Below are positions 16,114 to 24,882 of a stretch of 54,840 bases of DNA, piece by piece. Within the stretch, counting starts at the first letter, position 1, and each line of letters starts with the position of its first letter. This stretch comes from Acidobacteria bacterium Mor1 (GTDB taxonomy: Bacteria; Acidobacteriota; Polarisedimenticolia; Polarisedimenticolales; Polarisedimenticolaceae), in assembly GCA_001664505.1 (NCBI GenBank), contig CP011806.1, forward strand, positions 5,146,831-5,201,670, given 5' to 3'. A program made the translations under genes and the position numbers. A model generated the notes under the pieces. The model was not told the DNA's origin and searched no databases. It saw only the letters and a program-made list of their open reading frames with translations.

Positions 16114-17703
16114 TCAGCTCTTGAAGAACTGGCCCGACACGGTTCGCGAGCCGCCGCATTGGGTCAGCTCGAGGGAGTAGGTGTAGAGTCCCGTGGCGGC
16201 GAGGGAGCCGTTCCAACAAACATCACGGTTGATGAAGCAGCCTGCGGTTGATCCAGGTATCTGGTCAACTAACTGCCCGCCGAGGCTGTAGATGCGCAGG
16301 GTGTACGCCGACGCGTTCGTGATGCCCCGGACACAGAAGTTGGGCGCGCTGTAACCGGCAGAGGCCGGGTCGGGGATCGGGCCGACGCATGGCGCGCATC
16401 CCCCGTCTTCCGAGCAACGGAACAGCGCAACGGTATCTGCTGTCGTGTTCAAGGTCCGGTGGTTGTCCGCTGCGTCCGGGCCGCTGGCGATGCCCAGAGG
16501 GTCTCCGTTGTGGGTGTCGTTGGGATTGGACCACTCCGGGAGCCGGGTGCACGTCATGCAGCTGGGTTTCACCCCCATGATCGTTCGCCACCCGGCGCCG
16601 GCGTTGACCAGGCCGTGGTTGTAGTCGAAGGGCATGCCGTCGGTGTTGTCGTGAATCCGGTCGTGGCGCGCGCCCATGATGTGGCCGATTTCGTGAGCGA
16701 AGGTGTGATTTGCCGACGAGGATGCGCGTTCGACCGCCGCAAAAGCGCTGGATTCGAATGCGGTCGACACCGTGGCCATGGTGTACGCCGCGCCAAGCGC
16801 GGCCGGTCCCGAGTTCTCCACGATCAGTACCGTGACGTCGGCGGCCAGCTCGTCCCGGCAGACGTGGACGTCGTCCATGAATCCGTCGCTGTCATCGCGC
16901 AGTAGGTCCCGGTCGGTTATTACGTTGCCGGATTCCAGGTAGTTGACCCTGCTCCAGCCGACGAGCCGAAGTCGGTGAAGGATGCCGCTGTTGGCATAGG
17001 TGGCGTTGGAATCGTCGATGGCGGCCTGGATCTCGAGGCCGATGTTGCCGCTGGCCTGTGCGGTGACTTCGGTGTAGACCACAAAAACGTCGATAAGCGA
17101 GCCATCGTCGGCGGCTTCGGTACGAGGTGGCTCCGGATCGAGCGAAGTCTCTGTGCCCAGATCAGCGTGCCGGCGTCGCTCGGGGCGGTCATCGGGAGGC
17201 CACGCCGTAGGGTCGAGTTCATGTACTTCGTGCAGGTCGCCGCCGACAGGGCGGACCTGGAAACTCGAGCCCGGTATCTGAATCGAGCCCACGGTCTGGG
17301 TGCCGGCGACGGTGAAGACCACCTGGCTCCCGGGTTTTCCTTCGATCCCGCCGAACCAGGAAAATTCGGAAGGGCTCCTGCTTTCCATCCGACTCCGCAC
17401 GATCGTCACGTGGACGTCAGGGAAGAGCTCCAGGCTGAGTCTCGACACGTGCTTCAACGCTTGGGGATCGGCGCGGACGCATCGTTTGCGCACATGCGTG
17501 CGGAACGTCTGGGGGCGGTCGACCGCGGCATGGTCGTCGGCCGTGCACGGTGCCCAGAGAGTCAGCTTCGGGTTCTCGCCCCATGGTTTACCGTTTCGAT
17601 CTGCGGCGAGTGGATTTGTGCCGTCGAGTGATTGAAAACCCAACGAGAGAGTCAGGACCAATATCGTGGTGCGTAACGTGTTGAAGTGAGCTTGGTCGTG
17701 CAT
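16114..17703 (-). CDS. Secreted zinc metalloprotease of the M12B/metzincin type
   Basis: 529 residues with an N-terminal signal region ([18 protein letters not shown]). The catalytic zinc site [12 protein letters not shown] (about 336-347) is the extended HExxHxxGxxHD motif, and the Met-turn follows in TIMGVKP (about 375). This places it among reprolysin-like metzincins. Residues 1-190 look like a propeptide and binding region. The C-terminus (about 460-529) ends in a domain of the form [14 protein letters not shown] ... [15 protein letters not shown], similar to FlgD-Ig-like C-terminal modules found on secreted proteins. It likely degrades extracellular proteins. GGAGG precedes the ATG at 17703. 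Confidence 0.87.
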   Translation of the reverse strand: MHDQAHFNTLRTTILVLTLSLGFQSLDGTNPLAADRNGKPWGENPKLTLWAPCTADDHAAVDRPQTFRTHVRKRCVRADPQALKHVSRLSLELFPDVHVTIVRSRMESRSPSEFSWFGGIEGKPGSQVVFTVAGTQTVGSIQIPGSSFQVRPVGGDLHEVHELDPTAWPPDDRPERRRHADLGTETSLDPEPPRTEAADDGSLIDVFVVYTEVTAQASGNIGLEIQAAIDDSNATYANSGILHRLRLVGWSRVNYLESGNVITDRDLLRDDSDGFMDDVHVCRDELAADVTVLIVENSGPAALGAAYTMATVSTAFESSAFAAVERASSSANHTFAHEIGHIMGARHDRIHDNTDGMPFDYNHGLVNAGAGWRTIMGVKPSCMTCTRLPEWSNPNDTHNGDPLGIASGPDAADNHRTLNTTADTVALFRCSEDGGCAPCVGPIPDPASAGYSAPNFCVRGITNASAYTLRIYSLGGQLVDQIPGSTAGCFINRDVCWNGSLAATGLYTYSLELTQCGGSRTVSGQFFKS

Positions 17704-17823
17704 GCGTCACCTCCTTGGGCGCATGCTAACCGGATCATGTCATCGGAGGGGGCGGCGTAGGTGGCTTCCTGCGGACGCCGTATCCGTTGCGAGATTGCAA
17801 CGCCCGCCTGCAAAGGGTGGCGG

Positions 17824-18714
17824 CTAGCTGCGATAGACCGGAAGGGGAAAGGTGGTGCGGAAGTCGACGCCCGGTTGCTCCGCCTCGACCAGCAGCTCCC
17901 AGTAGCGCACCGGCTTGCCGCTCAGGCGGGTGACCCACTCGTCACTGTCGGGCAACTCGAAGGAGATCTCGACTTCGGAGCCGTCGTCCCGGCTCTCATA
18001 CGCCTTGGTCACGGCGAAGTGCTCGTAGGAGACGAGCTTGGTGCGCTTCTCGGAGCCATGCTCCACGGTCTCGAAGCGCTCCTCGATGAAGCGCAGCGTC
18101 ACATCGAAACGCCGCAGCTTCGGAGCATCGAGAGCCACATCGAGGGACTGCCCCGGGCGGAAAGGGAACTGGCGGAAGTTCAGACGACTGCGTCCGAAGT
18201 TCATCGCCTGCATCACGCGCTTGACGGTCGTGGCGAGCACCAGCAGCAAGATCAGATCGAACACCGCGGTGATGATGCCGACGAACCAGCCGCCCTGGTC
18301 GCTGATGAAGGCCCACCAGTTGAATGGAGCGAGGAACACGATCATGAACGCCGCCATGCTCGCCGAGTTGAATACGCGCCCCATCGGCCGGTCTTCGATG
18401 CCGTCGGGGTTCCAGGGGTAGTCGTTCATCGAGGGCATGGACCGCCCGCTTTCGTGCAGTCTCGCCTGGCGCCGCTGGTTGGCGACCCCTCGCAGCCCCT
18501 GGATCGCGATCATCCCTCCGGCGAAAGCAAAGGAGAGTCCCGCCATGCCGATGACCCAGAGGGGAGCGTTGGGCCGAACGTAGAGCGGCAGTAGTTCGAA
18601 GCCCATGCCGGCGAAGAAAAGGCCGATCCCGATGAAGGGAATCGAGAACAGCAGCGCGCCCGTTCCGTAGGCGGTGGCCTGGCTGCGGGTGTCGACTTTA
18701 TGGACCTTCTTCAT
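17824..18714 (-). CDS. Integral membrane protein, DUF3592-like
   Basis: 296 residues. Two N-terminal membrane segments (about 18-42 and 52-75) are followed by a cytoplasmic loop with a basic patch (RRQARLHESGRS), then two more segments (about 118-138 and 142-165). A soluble C-terminal region (about 170-296) reads RFIEERFETVEHGSEKRTKL ... YWELLVEAEQPGVDF. The topology and the C-terminal strands resemble DUF3592-type proteins, which have no established function. The gene stands alone: 120 bases separate it from the metalloprotease gene and 57 from the beta-helix gene, all on the minus strand. Confidence 0.6.
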   Translation of the reverse strand: MKKVHKVDTRSQATAYGTGALLFSIPFIGIGLFFAGMGFELLPLYVRPNAPLWVIGMAGLSFAFAGGMIAIQGLRGVANQRRQARLHESGRSMPSMNDYPWNPDGIEDRPMGRVFNSASMAAFMIVFLAPFNWWAFISDQGGWFVGIITAVFDLILLLVLATTVKRVMQAMNFGRSRLNFRQFPFRPGQSLDVALDAPKLRRFDVTLRFIEERFETVEHGSEKRTKLVSYEHFAVTKAYESRDDGSEVEISFELPDSDEWVTRLSGKPVRYWELLVEAEQPGVDFRTTFPLPVYRS

Positions 18715-18729
18715 GTAGTCAAGGTGGGA

Positions 18730-18770
18730 CCCGGGCCCGCAGGGAGCAACCGACCGGCCCGGAGCCCGGG
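18730..18770. terminator. GC-rich stem downstream of the beta-helix gene
   Basis: CCCGGGC (18730-18736) and GCCCGGG (18764-18770) can pair, with further internal GC pairing between them. The stem lies directly after the stop of the gene at 18772-21966. There is no T-tract. Confidence 0.35.
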
Positions 18771-18771
18771 G

Positions 18772-21700
18772 TTACTGGCATTGCGGAATCTCGCGGGGCG
18801 TTCCTGCCGAACTTTCTCCGCCGCTTCCTTCTCCCTCGAGGCAGTCGTTCTGAGCGCGGGAGAGGTAGAAGAATGCCTGCCCCGGGAAGGGTTCCATCAG
18901 ATCCAGGTGGAACAGGACCGGTAGTTGGTCGCCCACGCAGGTGGCGTCGACATTCAGATCGGATGCCGAGCCGGAGCGGTGCAGGTCGTAGCGCAGCGTC
19001 GAGACTTCCGCTCCCGGGTCTGCGGGCGGATCCCACGTCAGGTCGAACTTGCTGATGAACCGGAGGTTCTGAGTCGGACCGGGCTTCGCCCAGATCCGGG
19101 CGTCGTAGATCGCGCAGTCCCCGTCGCAGTAGCCGACTCCGTCGCCGTCGTCATCTCCGCAATAGCCTGCGGTCTCGTGGGCCCCGACGTCGCAACGGAC
19201 GGTTTCGTCGCCGTCCCCGTCGGCGTGCCGGGTGCCGCCCCGCTGTCCCCGGGACAGGAGCTCTCCCGACGGGCCGGCGCAGCCCGCGGGGTTGGCCGCG
19301 TCGATCGCCGGGCTCGCGGGCATGGTCGGCCGGGTCGCGGTGGGGCCGCCGTCGAACTGGAGCGGTTGCAGGGCAGGGTCGGTATCCACCTGATCCGTTC
19401 CGCTCAGGCCGCAATCGTCCCGGTTCTCGATGTTGTATCCGAGGGACTGGACCGGGGCGCCGGGGGTGCAGTTGGTGGCGCCGTCCGCCGCGATGATCGT
19501 ATTGGCCAGCAGGAGGTCACCGCTCGGATGGAGCCCGAGGCTCGCGACCTGGGCGTCGGTGTTGTTGCCGGCCAACGTCACGTTGCGCAGCTCGACGTTC
19601 AGCGCAGCCGCCGGCGCCCCGGCGTAGAGCCCTGCTCCATCGCCGATGGAGGCATTGCCGGAGATCGTGGAGTTCACGATCAGCGTGGATCCACCCTGAG
19701 TGTAGACACCTCCCCCGGTGGAGCCGCTGTTGTTGCCGTAGATGGCGCTGTGGAGCACCCGCACGGCTCCGTTCTCCTGATGGATGCCGCCGCCGGGCCA
19801 GTTCTGCTCGAACTCACTGTCGTTGGCGACGATCCCACTCTCCACGACCGAGACGTCTCCCCGCGAGTAGAAGCCGCCTCCGCCGATGCCTGCCGTGTTT
19901 CCACGGATATCGCAGCGCCGCAGCACGGCGGAGAAGATCCCGGGCTCGATGAACAGCCCGCCTCCGTGGCTTGCGGTGGTGTTGTCGTGCACCAGGCAGT
20001 CGTCGGCTTCGAGAATCGAGCCCGAATGGTAGATCCCTGCGCCGATTCCGAAGTTGGAGGGCCCTCCGTTGTCGCGGATCGACACCCGGGCGAGCTCGAG
20101 GTGCCCCTGGTTGACCAGACCGTTGCGGGTGGCGCCATGGAGCGTGAGGTCGCTCAGCCGGGTCCGCGTTTCGACGCCGGCGAGATCGACGCGTACCACC
20201 GCGTCCTGGTCCGTCGCCTCGATCAAGGTCACATCGATGCCGTCACCGACCAGGCGGGCTCCGGCCAGCTCCAGCGGCCCGTTGCCCGGATCGAGGACGT
20301 AGCTGCCGGCGGGAAGATAGATCACGGTGTCGTTGGCGAGGAACGAGGCCTCTTCGACGGCAGCACGGAGGGTGCAGGTGCCGATTTGCGTTTCGCACAG
20401 GCCGTCTCCGAGGTCGGCGTCCTGTTCGTCGAGAGGGGAGTCGACCTCGAACCCGAAGGGGGAGAGCTCCGCCGAGGGGTCGCTCTCGGTGCCTCCCTCG
20501 GTTGCCGTCACCACGAAGTAGTAGCTGCCCGTCTCGGTCAGCCCTTCAATCAAGGTCTCGAGGCCGGTGCTCGCGACCATCCCTCCGCCCAGGAGCGAGG
20601 CGTAATTCTGCGGGGTGACGCCGGCCTCGGCCGCGTAATAGATGCGGTAGCCGTCCGCCCCGAGCACCTCGCTGTGGCGAATCAGCGCTCGCTCTCCCCG
20701 GAACTCGACGTCGATGAACAGGGGCGGAGGAATCGAGGCGGGCAGCTGGGGTTCGACTCCGTCATGGAAGAAGATCTCGTCGTCGCCCTGTTCGGCCGGT
20801 TTGCCGAACCAGGCGAGATCCCCCTGGTGCACGCTTGGAAACTGCACGCTTGCCGCCGGCGCCGAGCTGATCGTCGTGACCATGCCGGATTCGAGACGGT
20901 AGAAGTACTGACCCAGCGCAGGTCTCCAGGTGAGCTGGCCGTCCTCGATCTCGTACCCGTAGGCCCCGAAGCGCAAGACCCGGTCAGCCGGAATCGGCGT
21001 GGCCCTGGGAGCGCCGAGGATTCGCAACAACCCCAGGCCTTCGCCGACCGACTCCAGCCAGGTGACGTGGCGCCCGTCGGTCTTGGGGTGTTCTTTGCGT
21101 CCTACCTCGTCAAATGAGAGTTGTCGCGGTGTGGCGGAGGCCGCATTGAGGTCGAGGTGAAACACCTGAGGTAGGCCGATGACTTCCTTCAGGTAGAGCA
21201 GATGCCCGTCGCGAAAGAAGATGCTGATCGGATCGATGGCTCCGCTGTCCAGGGTCGTGGTGGTCATGCCGTCGAAATGTTGGAGTTCGAAGGGCAGGCC
21301 GCTGACGCCATCTCCGTTGGGGTCTTTGACCCAGGCCGACTGGCAGTCGTCGGATCGAACCGCCGAGACGCCGTTGATCCGGTCGGAGCCGGAGAGCGAC
21401 AGAGGCGCTCCGGTCAGCGGGTCGATCTGGAAGACATGGTTGAAGGTCATGCCGCCGTCGACCGCCTGCATGATGGCGAACAGGCAGCCGTCGGATATCG
21501 CCATGCCCTCGGGGTTCGTCGGCTTCGGATCCCCCGGGTCGTCAAACTGGTTGGCTGCGACGGTGTCGATCGGCACCGGATTGGATCCGCTGATCCAGAC
21601 CCAGGCGTGGTCCGCACCCCGCCGCCAGGCACCCATCACGGTTCCCGGATCGGGCCCGGCGCCGAAGGCCGATGAGAAGGACATCACCGTGTCGAGGGCG

Positions 21701-21966
21701 GGGTCGTTGGCGTCGAACTCCTGGATCGGGACGGCGGTCGATCCATCGTGGTAGATCACGTCCTCGTCGTCGAGAAACCACAGCATGCGCCCGTCGTGGA
21801 GCATCGGGTGGTTGCCGCCGTAGTTGTCGTCAAGCTGATTGTCGGTGAGTCGCACGGCGCCATGGGCGTGTTGTGCGACGAGGGTGAGCCCGAGGGCCAG
21901 GGATAGGGCCGCCAGCAGAGCGGGAGCGAGGGTGACGAGGAAAGCGAGGGCTCGATTCTGGATCAT
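18772..21966 (-). CDS. Large secreted protein: TolB-like propeller, fibronectin-like domain, CSLREA-type segment and right-handed beta-helix
   Basis: 1064 residues with a signal peptide (about 1-36, ending in AHGA; GGAGG upstream). Residues about 40-400 have propeller-like strands (LHDGRMLWFLDDEDVIYHDG, GRHVTWLESV). A fibronectin III-like unit lies at about 405-500 (GADGYRIYYAAEAG). Next is a CSLREA-type region, GTCTLRAAVEEASFLANDT (about 520), which usually precedes parallel beta-helices. The beta-helix (about 550-900) shows repeated GGGLFIEPG, GGGFYSRG, GGGIHQENGAV and GGGVYTQGGSTLIVNSTIS rungs. The C-terminal module (FDLTWDPPADPG ... FFYLSRAQNDC) resembles that of the protein at 2172-3971. 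Polysaccharide binding or lysis is possible, but no lyase active site is recognisable. Confidence 0.83.
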   Translation of the reverse strand: MIQNRALAFLVTLAPALLAALSLALGLTLVAQHAHGAVRLTDNQLDDNYGGNHPMLHDGRMLWFLDDEDVIYHDGSTAVPIQEFDANDPALDTVMSFSSAFGAGPDPGTVMGAWRRGADHAWVWISGSNPVPIDTVAANQFDDPGDPKPTNPEGMAISDGCLFAIMQAVDGGMTFNHVFQIDPLTGAPLSLSGSDRINGVSAVRSDDCQSAWVKDPNGDGVSGLPFELQHFDGMTTTTLDSGAIDPISIFFRDGHLLYLKEVIGLPQVFHLDLNAASATPRQLSFDEVGRKEHPKTDGRHVTWLESVGEGLGLLRILGAPRATPIPADRVLRFGAYGYEIEDGQLTWRPALGQYFYRLESGMVTTISSAPAASVQFPSVHQGDLAWFGKPAEQGDDEIFFHDGVEPQLPASIPPPLFIDVEFRGERALIRHSEVLGADGYRIYYAAEAGVTPQNYASLLGGGMVASTGLETLIEGLTETGSYYFVVTATEGGTESDPSAELSPFGFEVDSPLDEQDADLGDGLCETQIGTCTLRAAVEEASFLANDTVIYLPAGSYVLDPGNGPLELAGARLVGDGIDVTLIEATDQDAVVRVDLAGVETRTRLSDLTLHGATRNGLVNQGHLELARVSIRDNGGPSNFGIGAGIYHSGSILEADDCLVHDNTTASHGGGLFIEPGIFSAVLRRCDIRGNTAGIGGGGFYSRGDVSVVESGIVANDSEFEQNWPGGGIHQENGAVRVLHSAIYGNNSGSTGGGVYTQGGSTLIVNSTISGNASIGDGAGLYAGAPAAALNVELRNVTLAGNNTDAQVASLGLHPSGDLLLANTIIAADGATNCTPGAPVQSLGYNIENRDDCGLSGTDQVDTDPALQPLQFDGGPTATRPTMPASPAIDAANPAGCAGPSGELLSRGQRGGTRHADGDGDETVRCDVGAHETAGYCGDDDGDGVGYCDGDCAIYDARIWAKPGPTQNLRFISKFDLTWDPPADPGAEVSTLRYDLHRSGSASDLNVDATCVGDQLPVLFHLDLMEPFPGQAFFYLSRAQNDCLEGEGSGGESSAGTPREIPQCQ

Positions 21967-22063
21967 CTGCGGTCCTCCGATGCTGCGGCAGACTGCCGGG
22001 CACCGGATACAGACCGAGATCGCGTGAGAGGTTACGGCGGCGGTTCAGAAAGGCGCCAGGGAC

Positions 22064-22079
22064 GGCGGCCGCAGCCGCC
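22064..22079. terminator. Hairpin downstream of the SnoaL-like gene
   Basis: Arms GGCGGC and GCCGCC with a CGCA loop follow the stop of the minus-strand gene at 22093-22608. Without a T-tract it is a candidate only. Confidence 0.35.
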
Positions 22080-22092
22080 GCCCGTGGTCAGG

Positions 22093-22608
22093 TCAGTGGC
22101 TGTCGCCGGCCGCCGCGGCCTGCATCTTCTTCTGCAGTTCGATGTAGGTGGCGTAGTCGATGAAGTCCCGCTGGTGCACGATCCGATCCGAGGCCACCTC
22201 GTACCAGCTGGTCGCCGGCAGGACGTACTCGAGGTCGGGGCAGGAGTCACTGCCGATCGCCGCGCCCAGCACCTTGCCGTTGAGTTTGCCCACGTAGTCG
22301 TATTCGACGACCACCAGGTTCTCGTGGACCATCCGGCGCTTTTCCTCGATGCGCATCTCGTGGTGGGCGCCGGCCAGCCGGGCCAGCATGCCGTGAAGCG
22401 CCTCGCTGCCGGCGACCTCGTGGCGCTGGTTCACATCCTCGAACACCGCCTCGTCATCGTAGATCGCCAGCATGCCTTCGACCGAGCGGGCGTTGTAGGC
22501 CTCGTAGAGACGGTCGACGGCGCGGTCCGGGGAGCCTGCCAGGGCGGGCAGAGCCATGGCCAGAACGAGGGCCGCTAGCGCCATCTTGTTGATTCGGTTG
22601 AGTTTCAT
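22093..22608 (-). CDS. Exported SnoaL-like/NTF2-fold protein
   Basis: 171 residues with a signal peptide (MNK-type core MALAALVLAMALPALAG; GGAGG eight bases before the ATG). The mature part is a single NTF2-like cone: AVDRLYEAYNARSVEGMLAIY, VFEDVNQRHEVAGSEAL, VVVEYDYVGKLNGKVLG and RIVHQRDFIDYATY, typical of SnoaL/ketosteroid-isomerase-like polyketide or stress-associated proteins. No catalytic residue can be assigned from sequence alone. It is divergent to an MmyB-type regulator, with three AGGTAAT half-sites between them, so it is the most likely regulated target. Confidence 0.8.
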   Translation of the reverse strand: MKLNRINKMALAALVLAMALPALAGSPDRAVDRLYEAYNARSVEGMLAIYDDEAVFEDVNQRHEVAGSEALHGMLARLAGAHHEMRIEEKRRMVHENLVVVEYDYVGKLNGKVLGAAIGSDSCPDLEYVLPATSWYEVASDRIVHQRDFIDYATYIELQKKMQAAAAGDSH

Positions 22609-22679
22609 CGTGATTGCCTCCAGGGTGCCGGCCCCAGCGACGTGCTGTGGGGCGGATTCCGAGGTATGTTGCCCTTGAT

Positions 22680-22710
22680 AGGTAATGTCGGCAATTACCT
22701 CTGAGGTAAT
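22680..22710. promoter_or_regulatory. Candidate operator of the MmyB-type regulator: three AGGTAAT half-sites
   Basis: AGGTAAT occurs at 22680-22686 and 22704-22710 on the plus strand and inverted at 22694-22700, in the divergent intergenic region 22609-22712. The first pair forms a 7-7-7 dyad, and the third copy ends three bases before the regulator's start codon. Confidence 0.65.
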
Positions 22711-22712
22711 CC

Positions 22713-23531
22713 TTGGTGCTACTCGGCAGGCCGTTCGGCGAGCAACTCAAGAGCTGGCGCTCCGCCCGCGGACTCAGCCAGTTGGACCTGGGCCTCCACG
22801 CCCGGGTCTCGGCTCGGCATATCTCCTTTCTCGAGACCGGCAGGGCGCAGCCCAGCCGGGAGATGGTGGTCCGTCTGGCCCGCGCCCTCGACCTGCCTCT
22901 CCGCGAACGGAACACCCTGCTCGAACAGGCGGGCTTCGCTCCGCTCTACGGGGAGCGTCCTCTCGACGATGCGGCCCTCGGCTCGGCGCTCGATGCTCTC
23001 GGTTTTCTGTTGAGGGCTCACGATCCGAACCCCGCGATCGTGCTGGATCGCTACTGGACCGTGTTGCGCTGGAACCGGTCCCACGAGCGACTGGTGGCTG
23101 CGCTTGTGGCGGGGGAGAGCGCTCCCCAGGGGAACGCCCTCGACTGGGTCTTCGAACCGGGGCCGGTGCGCGAGCGGATCGTCAACTGGAGCGAGGTCGC
23201 CGGCGCGGTCTTGACCCGCTTGCGCCGCCAGGTACAGCGGGCCGCCACCGACGAACGTTTGCGGCAGGTCTGGGATCGCGTGCTCGCTGCTCCCGGTGTT
23301 GCCGAACTGGCCGCACGAAACCCCCTTGCCGACCCGCAGATCCTGGTACCGCTGCGGCTACGCATCGGCGGCGAGGAGTACGCGTGGGTCAACACCCTCG
23401 CTGTCTTCGGTGCGGCCGGCGAGGCGACGCTGGAAGACCTGGTCGTCGAGACCTTCTTTCCCGCGGATGAGCCGACCCGCCGTTTCATGAAGCAGCTATC
23501 CGGCGACGGCGAGATCCCGCCGCCCGCCTAG
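22713..23531 (+). CDS. XRE-family transcriptional regulator with MmyB-like ligand-binding domain
   Basis: 272 residues from TTG at 22713; the adjacent in-frame GTG at 22716 is an equally good start. The N-terminal helix-turn-helix is at about 8-65 (LKSWRSARGLSQLDLGLHARVSARHISFLETGRAQPSREMVVRLA). The C-terminal domain (about 105-262) has the MmyB PAS-like pattern (AIVLDRYWTVLRWNRSHERLV ... WVNTLAVFGAAGEATLEDLVVETFFPAD). MmyB-type proteins are reported to bind fatty-acid-like ligands and often control a single adjacent gene. AGGTAAT half-sites overlap the start region, indicating autoregulation and control of the divergent SnoaL-like gene. No ribosome-binding site is visible. Confidence 0.88.
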   Translation: MVLLGRPFGEQLKSWRSARGLSQLDLGLHARVSARHISFLETGRAQPSREMVVRLARALDLPLRERNTLLEQAGFAPLYGERPLDDAALGSALDALGFLLRAHDPNPAIVLDRYWTVLRWNRSHERLVAALVAGESAPQGNALDWVFEPGPVRERIVNWSEVAGAVLTRLRRQVQRAATDERLRQVWDRVLAAPGVAELAARNPLADPQILVPLRLRIGGEEYAWVNTLAVFGAAGEATLEDLVVETFFPADEPTRRFMKQLSGDGEIPPPA

Positions 23532-23556
23532 CCGGCCGGTGCGGGGGCGGCCGGCT
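23530..23556. terminator. Bidirectional hairpin terminator
   Basis: Perfect 9-bp arms AGCCGGCCG (23530-23538) and CGGCCGGCT (23548-23556) with a nine-base loop span the gap between convergent stops. There is no T-tract. Confidence 0.65.
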
Positions 23557-24698
23557 CAGTCGGAAAGTACACCGTACTCAGCGATCTCCTCGGAGGTCAT
23601 CCAGTGAATGCCGTCGGCCGGCGCCGCTTCGAGGGTGAACCAGTAGAACCGGTCGGGGATGCCCACGCTGCGGTAGTAGGCGAGGTACTTGGCGTGCTCC
23701 GGATGGTCCCGGGGAAGATCGGCGCCTTCCTCATCGAGCCCGGCCCAGGAATGGACGCCGAGGCGTGCACCGGTACCGACGGTCCGCCGCACTCCGGCGA
23801 GGAAGAAGTCGGTGCCTCCTGAAGCGACCTCGCCATCGCCGGGAATGTGGGTGTCGTATCCGAGCCGGCGGACCATCGCGGCGGCACGAAGCATCGATTC
23901 GTCGTCCATCGATCCGGGTACCGTCCGCATCACGATGGTCTCGACGGCGGGATGCTCGAGGGCCAGCTCCAGCACCCGCCCCGGGGTCGAGGCGCCGATC
24001 ACCCCGGTCATCTCGGCCAGGGTCCCGTCGACTTCGAAGGTCGCGCCGGCGAGCTCCTCGGCGACCATCTCCAGTAGCTCGGCGCGGGTGACCTTGCCGT
24101 CGGCGTTTCGGTCGAACCGTTCGAACTCCGGCCGGAACGCTTCACGGTGGCGGCGGGGGACATCGCTCAGCGAGAACGTGCCGTCGCCGTCTCCGTCGAA
24201 TTCCTGCAGCAGCGAGAGCAATTCCGCCTCGAACATCGCCTTCGGATCATCGAGATGAGGCGCTTCGAGGACCTCGGCGAGACTGACCTGTCCGTCCCCG
24301 TCGGCATCGAGGCCGGTGATCAGCGGAGCCAGTTCCTCGGGAATCTCCCGCGGACCGAGCCGCTGGTCGTCATTGCGGTCGAGCTCGCCGAACATCTCGG
24401 TCCGCTCAGCCAGCTCCTCTTCGCTCATTCCTCGGAGGTAGCCCTCGAGTTCCGAGCGTTGGAGCGCCCCGTCGGCGTCAGCATCCGCTTCGCCCGCCAG
24501 CAGCAGGATCGCCTCGGCGGCTTCGTGGGGTTGCCACTTGCCGTCCCGGTCGCGATCGAGGAAGCGCCACAGGTCGTCAAGGGTCGTCGGAGCGGAGGAG
24601 GTGGAGCCGGAGCCGGTTGCCGCGGTGGCCGAGAAGAGCAGCAAGAAGAACAAAAACGCCGAGGCCACGCCGGCCAGGCGTGTGGTGGAGCCGTGCAT
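23556..24698 (-). CDS. Exported protein with six EF-hand loops fused to a ClpP-like (COG3904-type) domain
   Basis: 380 residues from the ATG at 24698 (AAGGTG six bases upstream; an in-frame GTG at 24707 is weaker). The signal segment is AGVASAFLFFLLLFSATAATG. Residues about 45-215 hold six 12-residue EF-hand loops: DRDRDGKWQPHE, DADADGALQRSE, DRNDDQRLGPRE, DADGDGQVSLAE, DGDGDGTFSLSD and DRNADGKVTRAE. Residues about 222-380 resemble the periplasmic ClpP/crotonase-fold family COG3904: TGVIGASTPGRVLELALEHP, IVMRTVPGS, LGYDTHIPGDGEVASGGTDFF, GVRRTVGTGARLGVHSW. The usual SxC/serine in the ASSC position reads ASGG, so catalysis is uncertain. Calcium probably regulates or stabilises it (inference). 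Confidence 0.8.
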   Translation of the reverse strand: MHGSTTRLAGVASAFLFFLLLFSATAATGSGSTSSAPTTLDDLWRFLDRDRDGKWQPHEAAEAILLLAGEADADADGALQRSELEGYLRGMSEEELAERTEMFGELDRNDDQRLGPREIPEELAPLITGLDADGDGQVSLAEVLEAPHLDDPKAMFEAELLSLLQEFDGDGDGTFSLSDVPRRHREAFRPEFERFDRNADGKVTRAELLEMVAEELAGATFEVDGTLAEMTGVIGASTPGRVLELALEHPAVETIVMRTVPGSMDDESMLRAAAMVRRLGYDTHIPGDGEVASGGTDFFLAGVRRTVGTGARLGVHSWAGLDEEGADLPRDHPEHAKYLAYYRSVGIPDRFYWFTLEAAPADGIHWMTSEEIAEYGVLSD

Positions 24699-24882
24699 CG
24701 AAATCACCTTTTGGGGAGTCGCGTCCGGCGGTCCGGAGGCGAAGACGTCGCGGTTCGTCGGGCGGTGGCGTCGAATGGCCCCGCGGCTCCGCCGAGCGCT
24801 CGTGGGACGAGGCTACCCCAGTTGAGGTTCCGGCGGCAAGCCCGCCGCTTTCAAGGGTGTAGAGTTTTGGAAGGAGGAATCC

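Noticed and set aside
18925-21117. Plus-strand open frame of 730 codons opposite the beta-helix gene
   Set aside because: Same reason: composition reflects antisense codon bias (Val/Gly/Asp-rich), with no domain.
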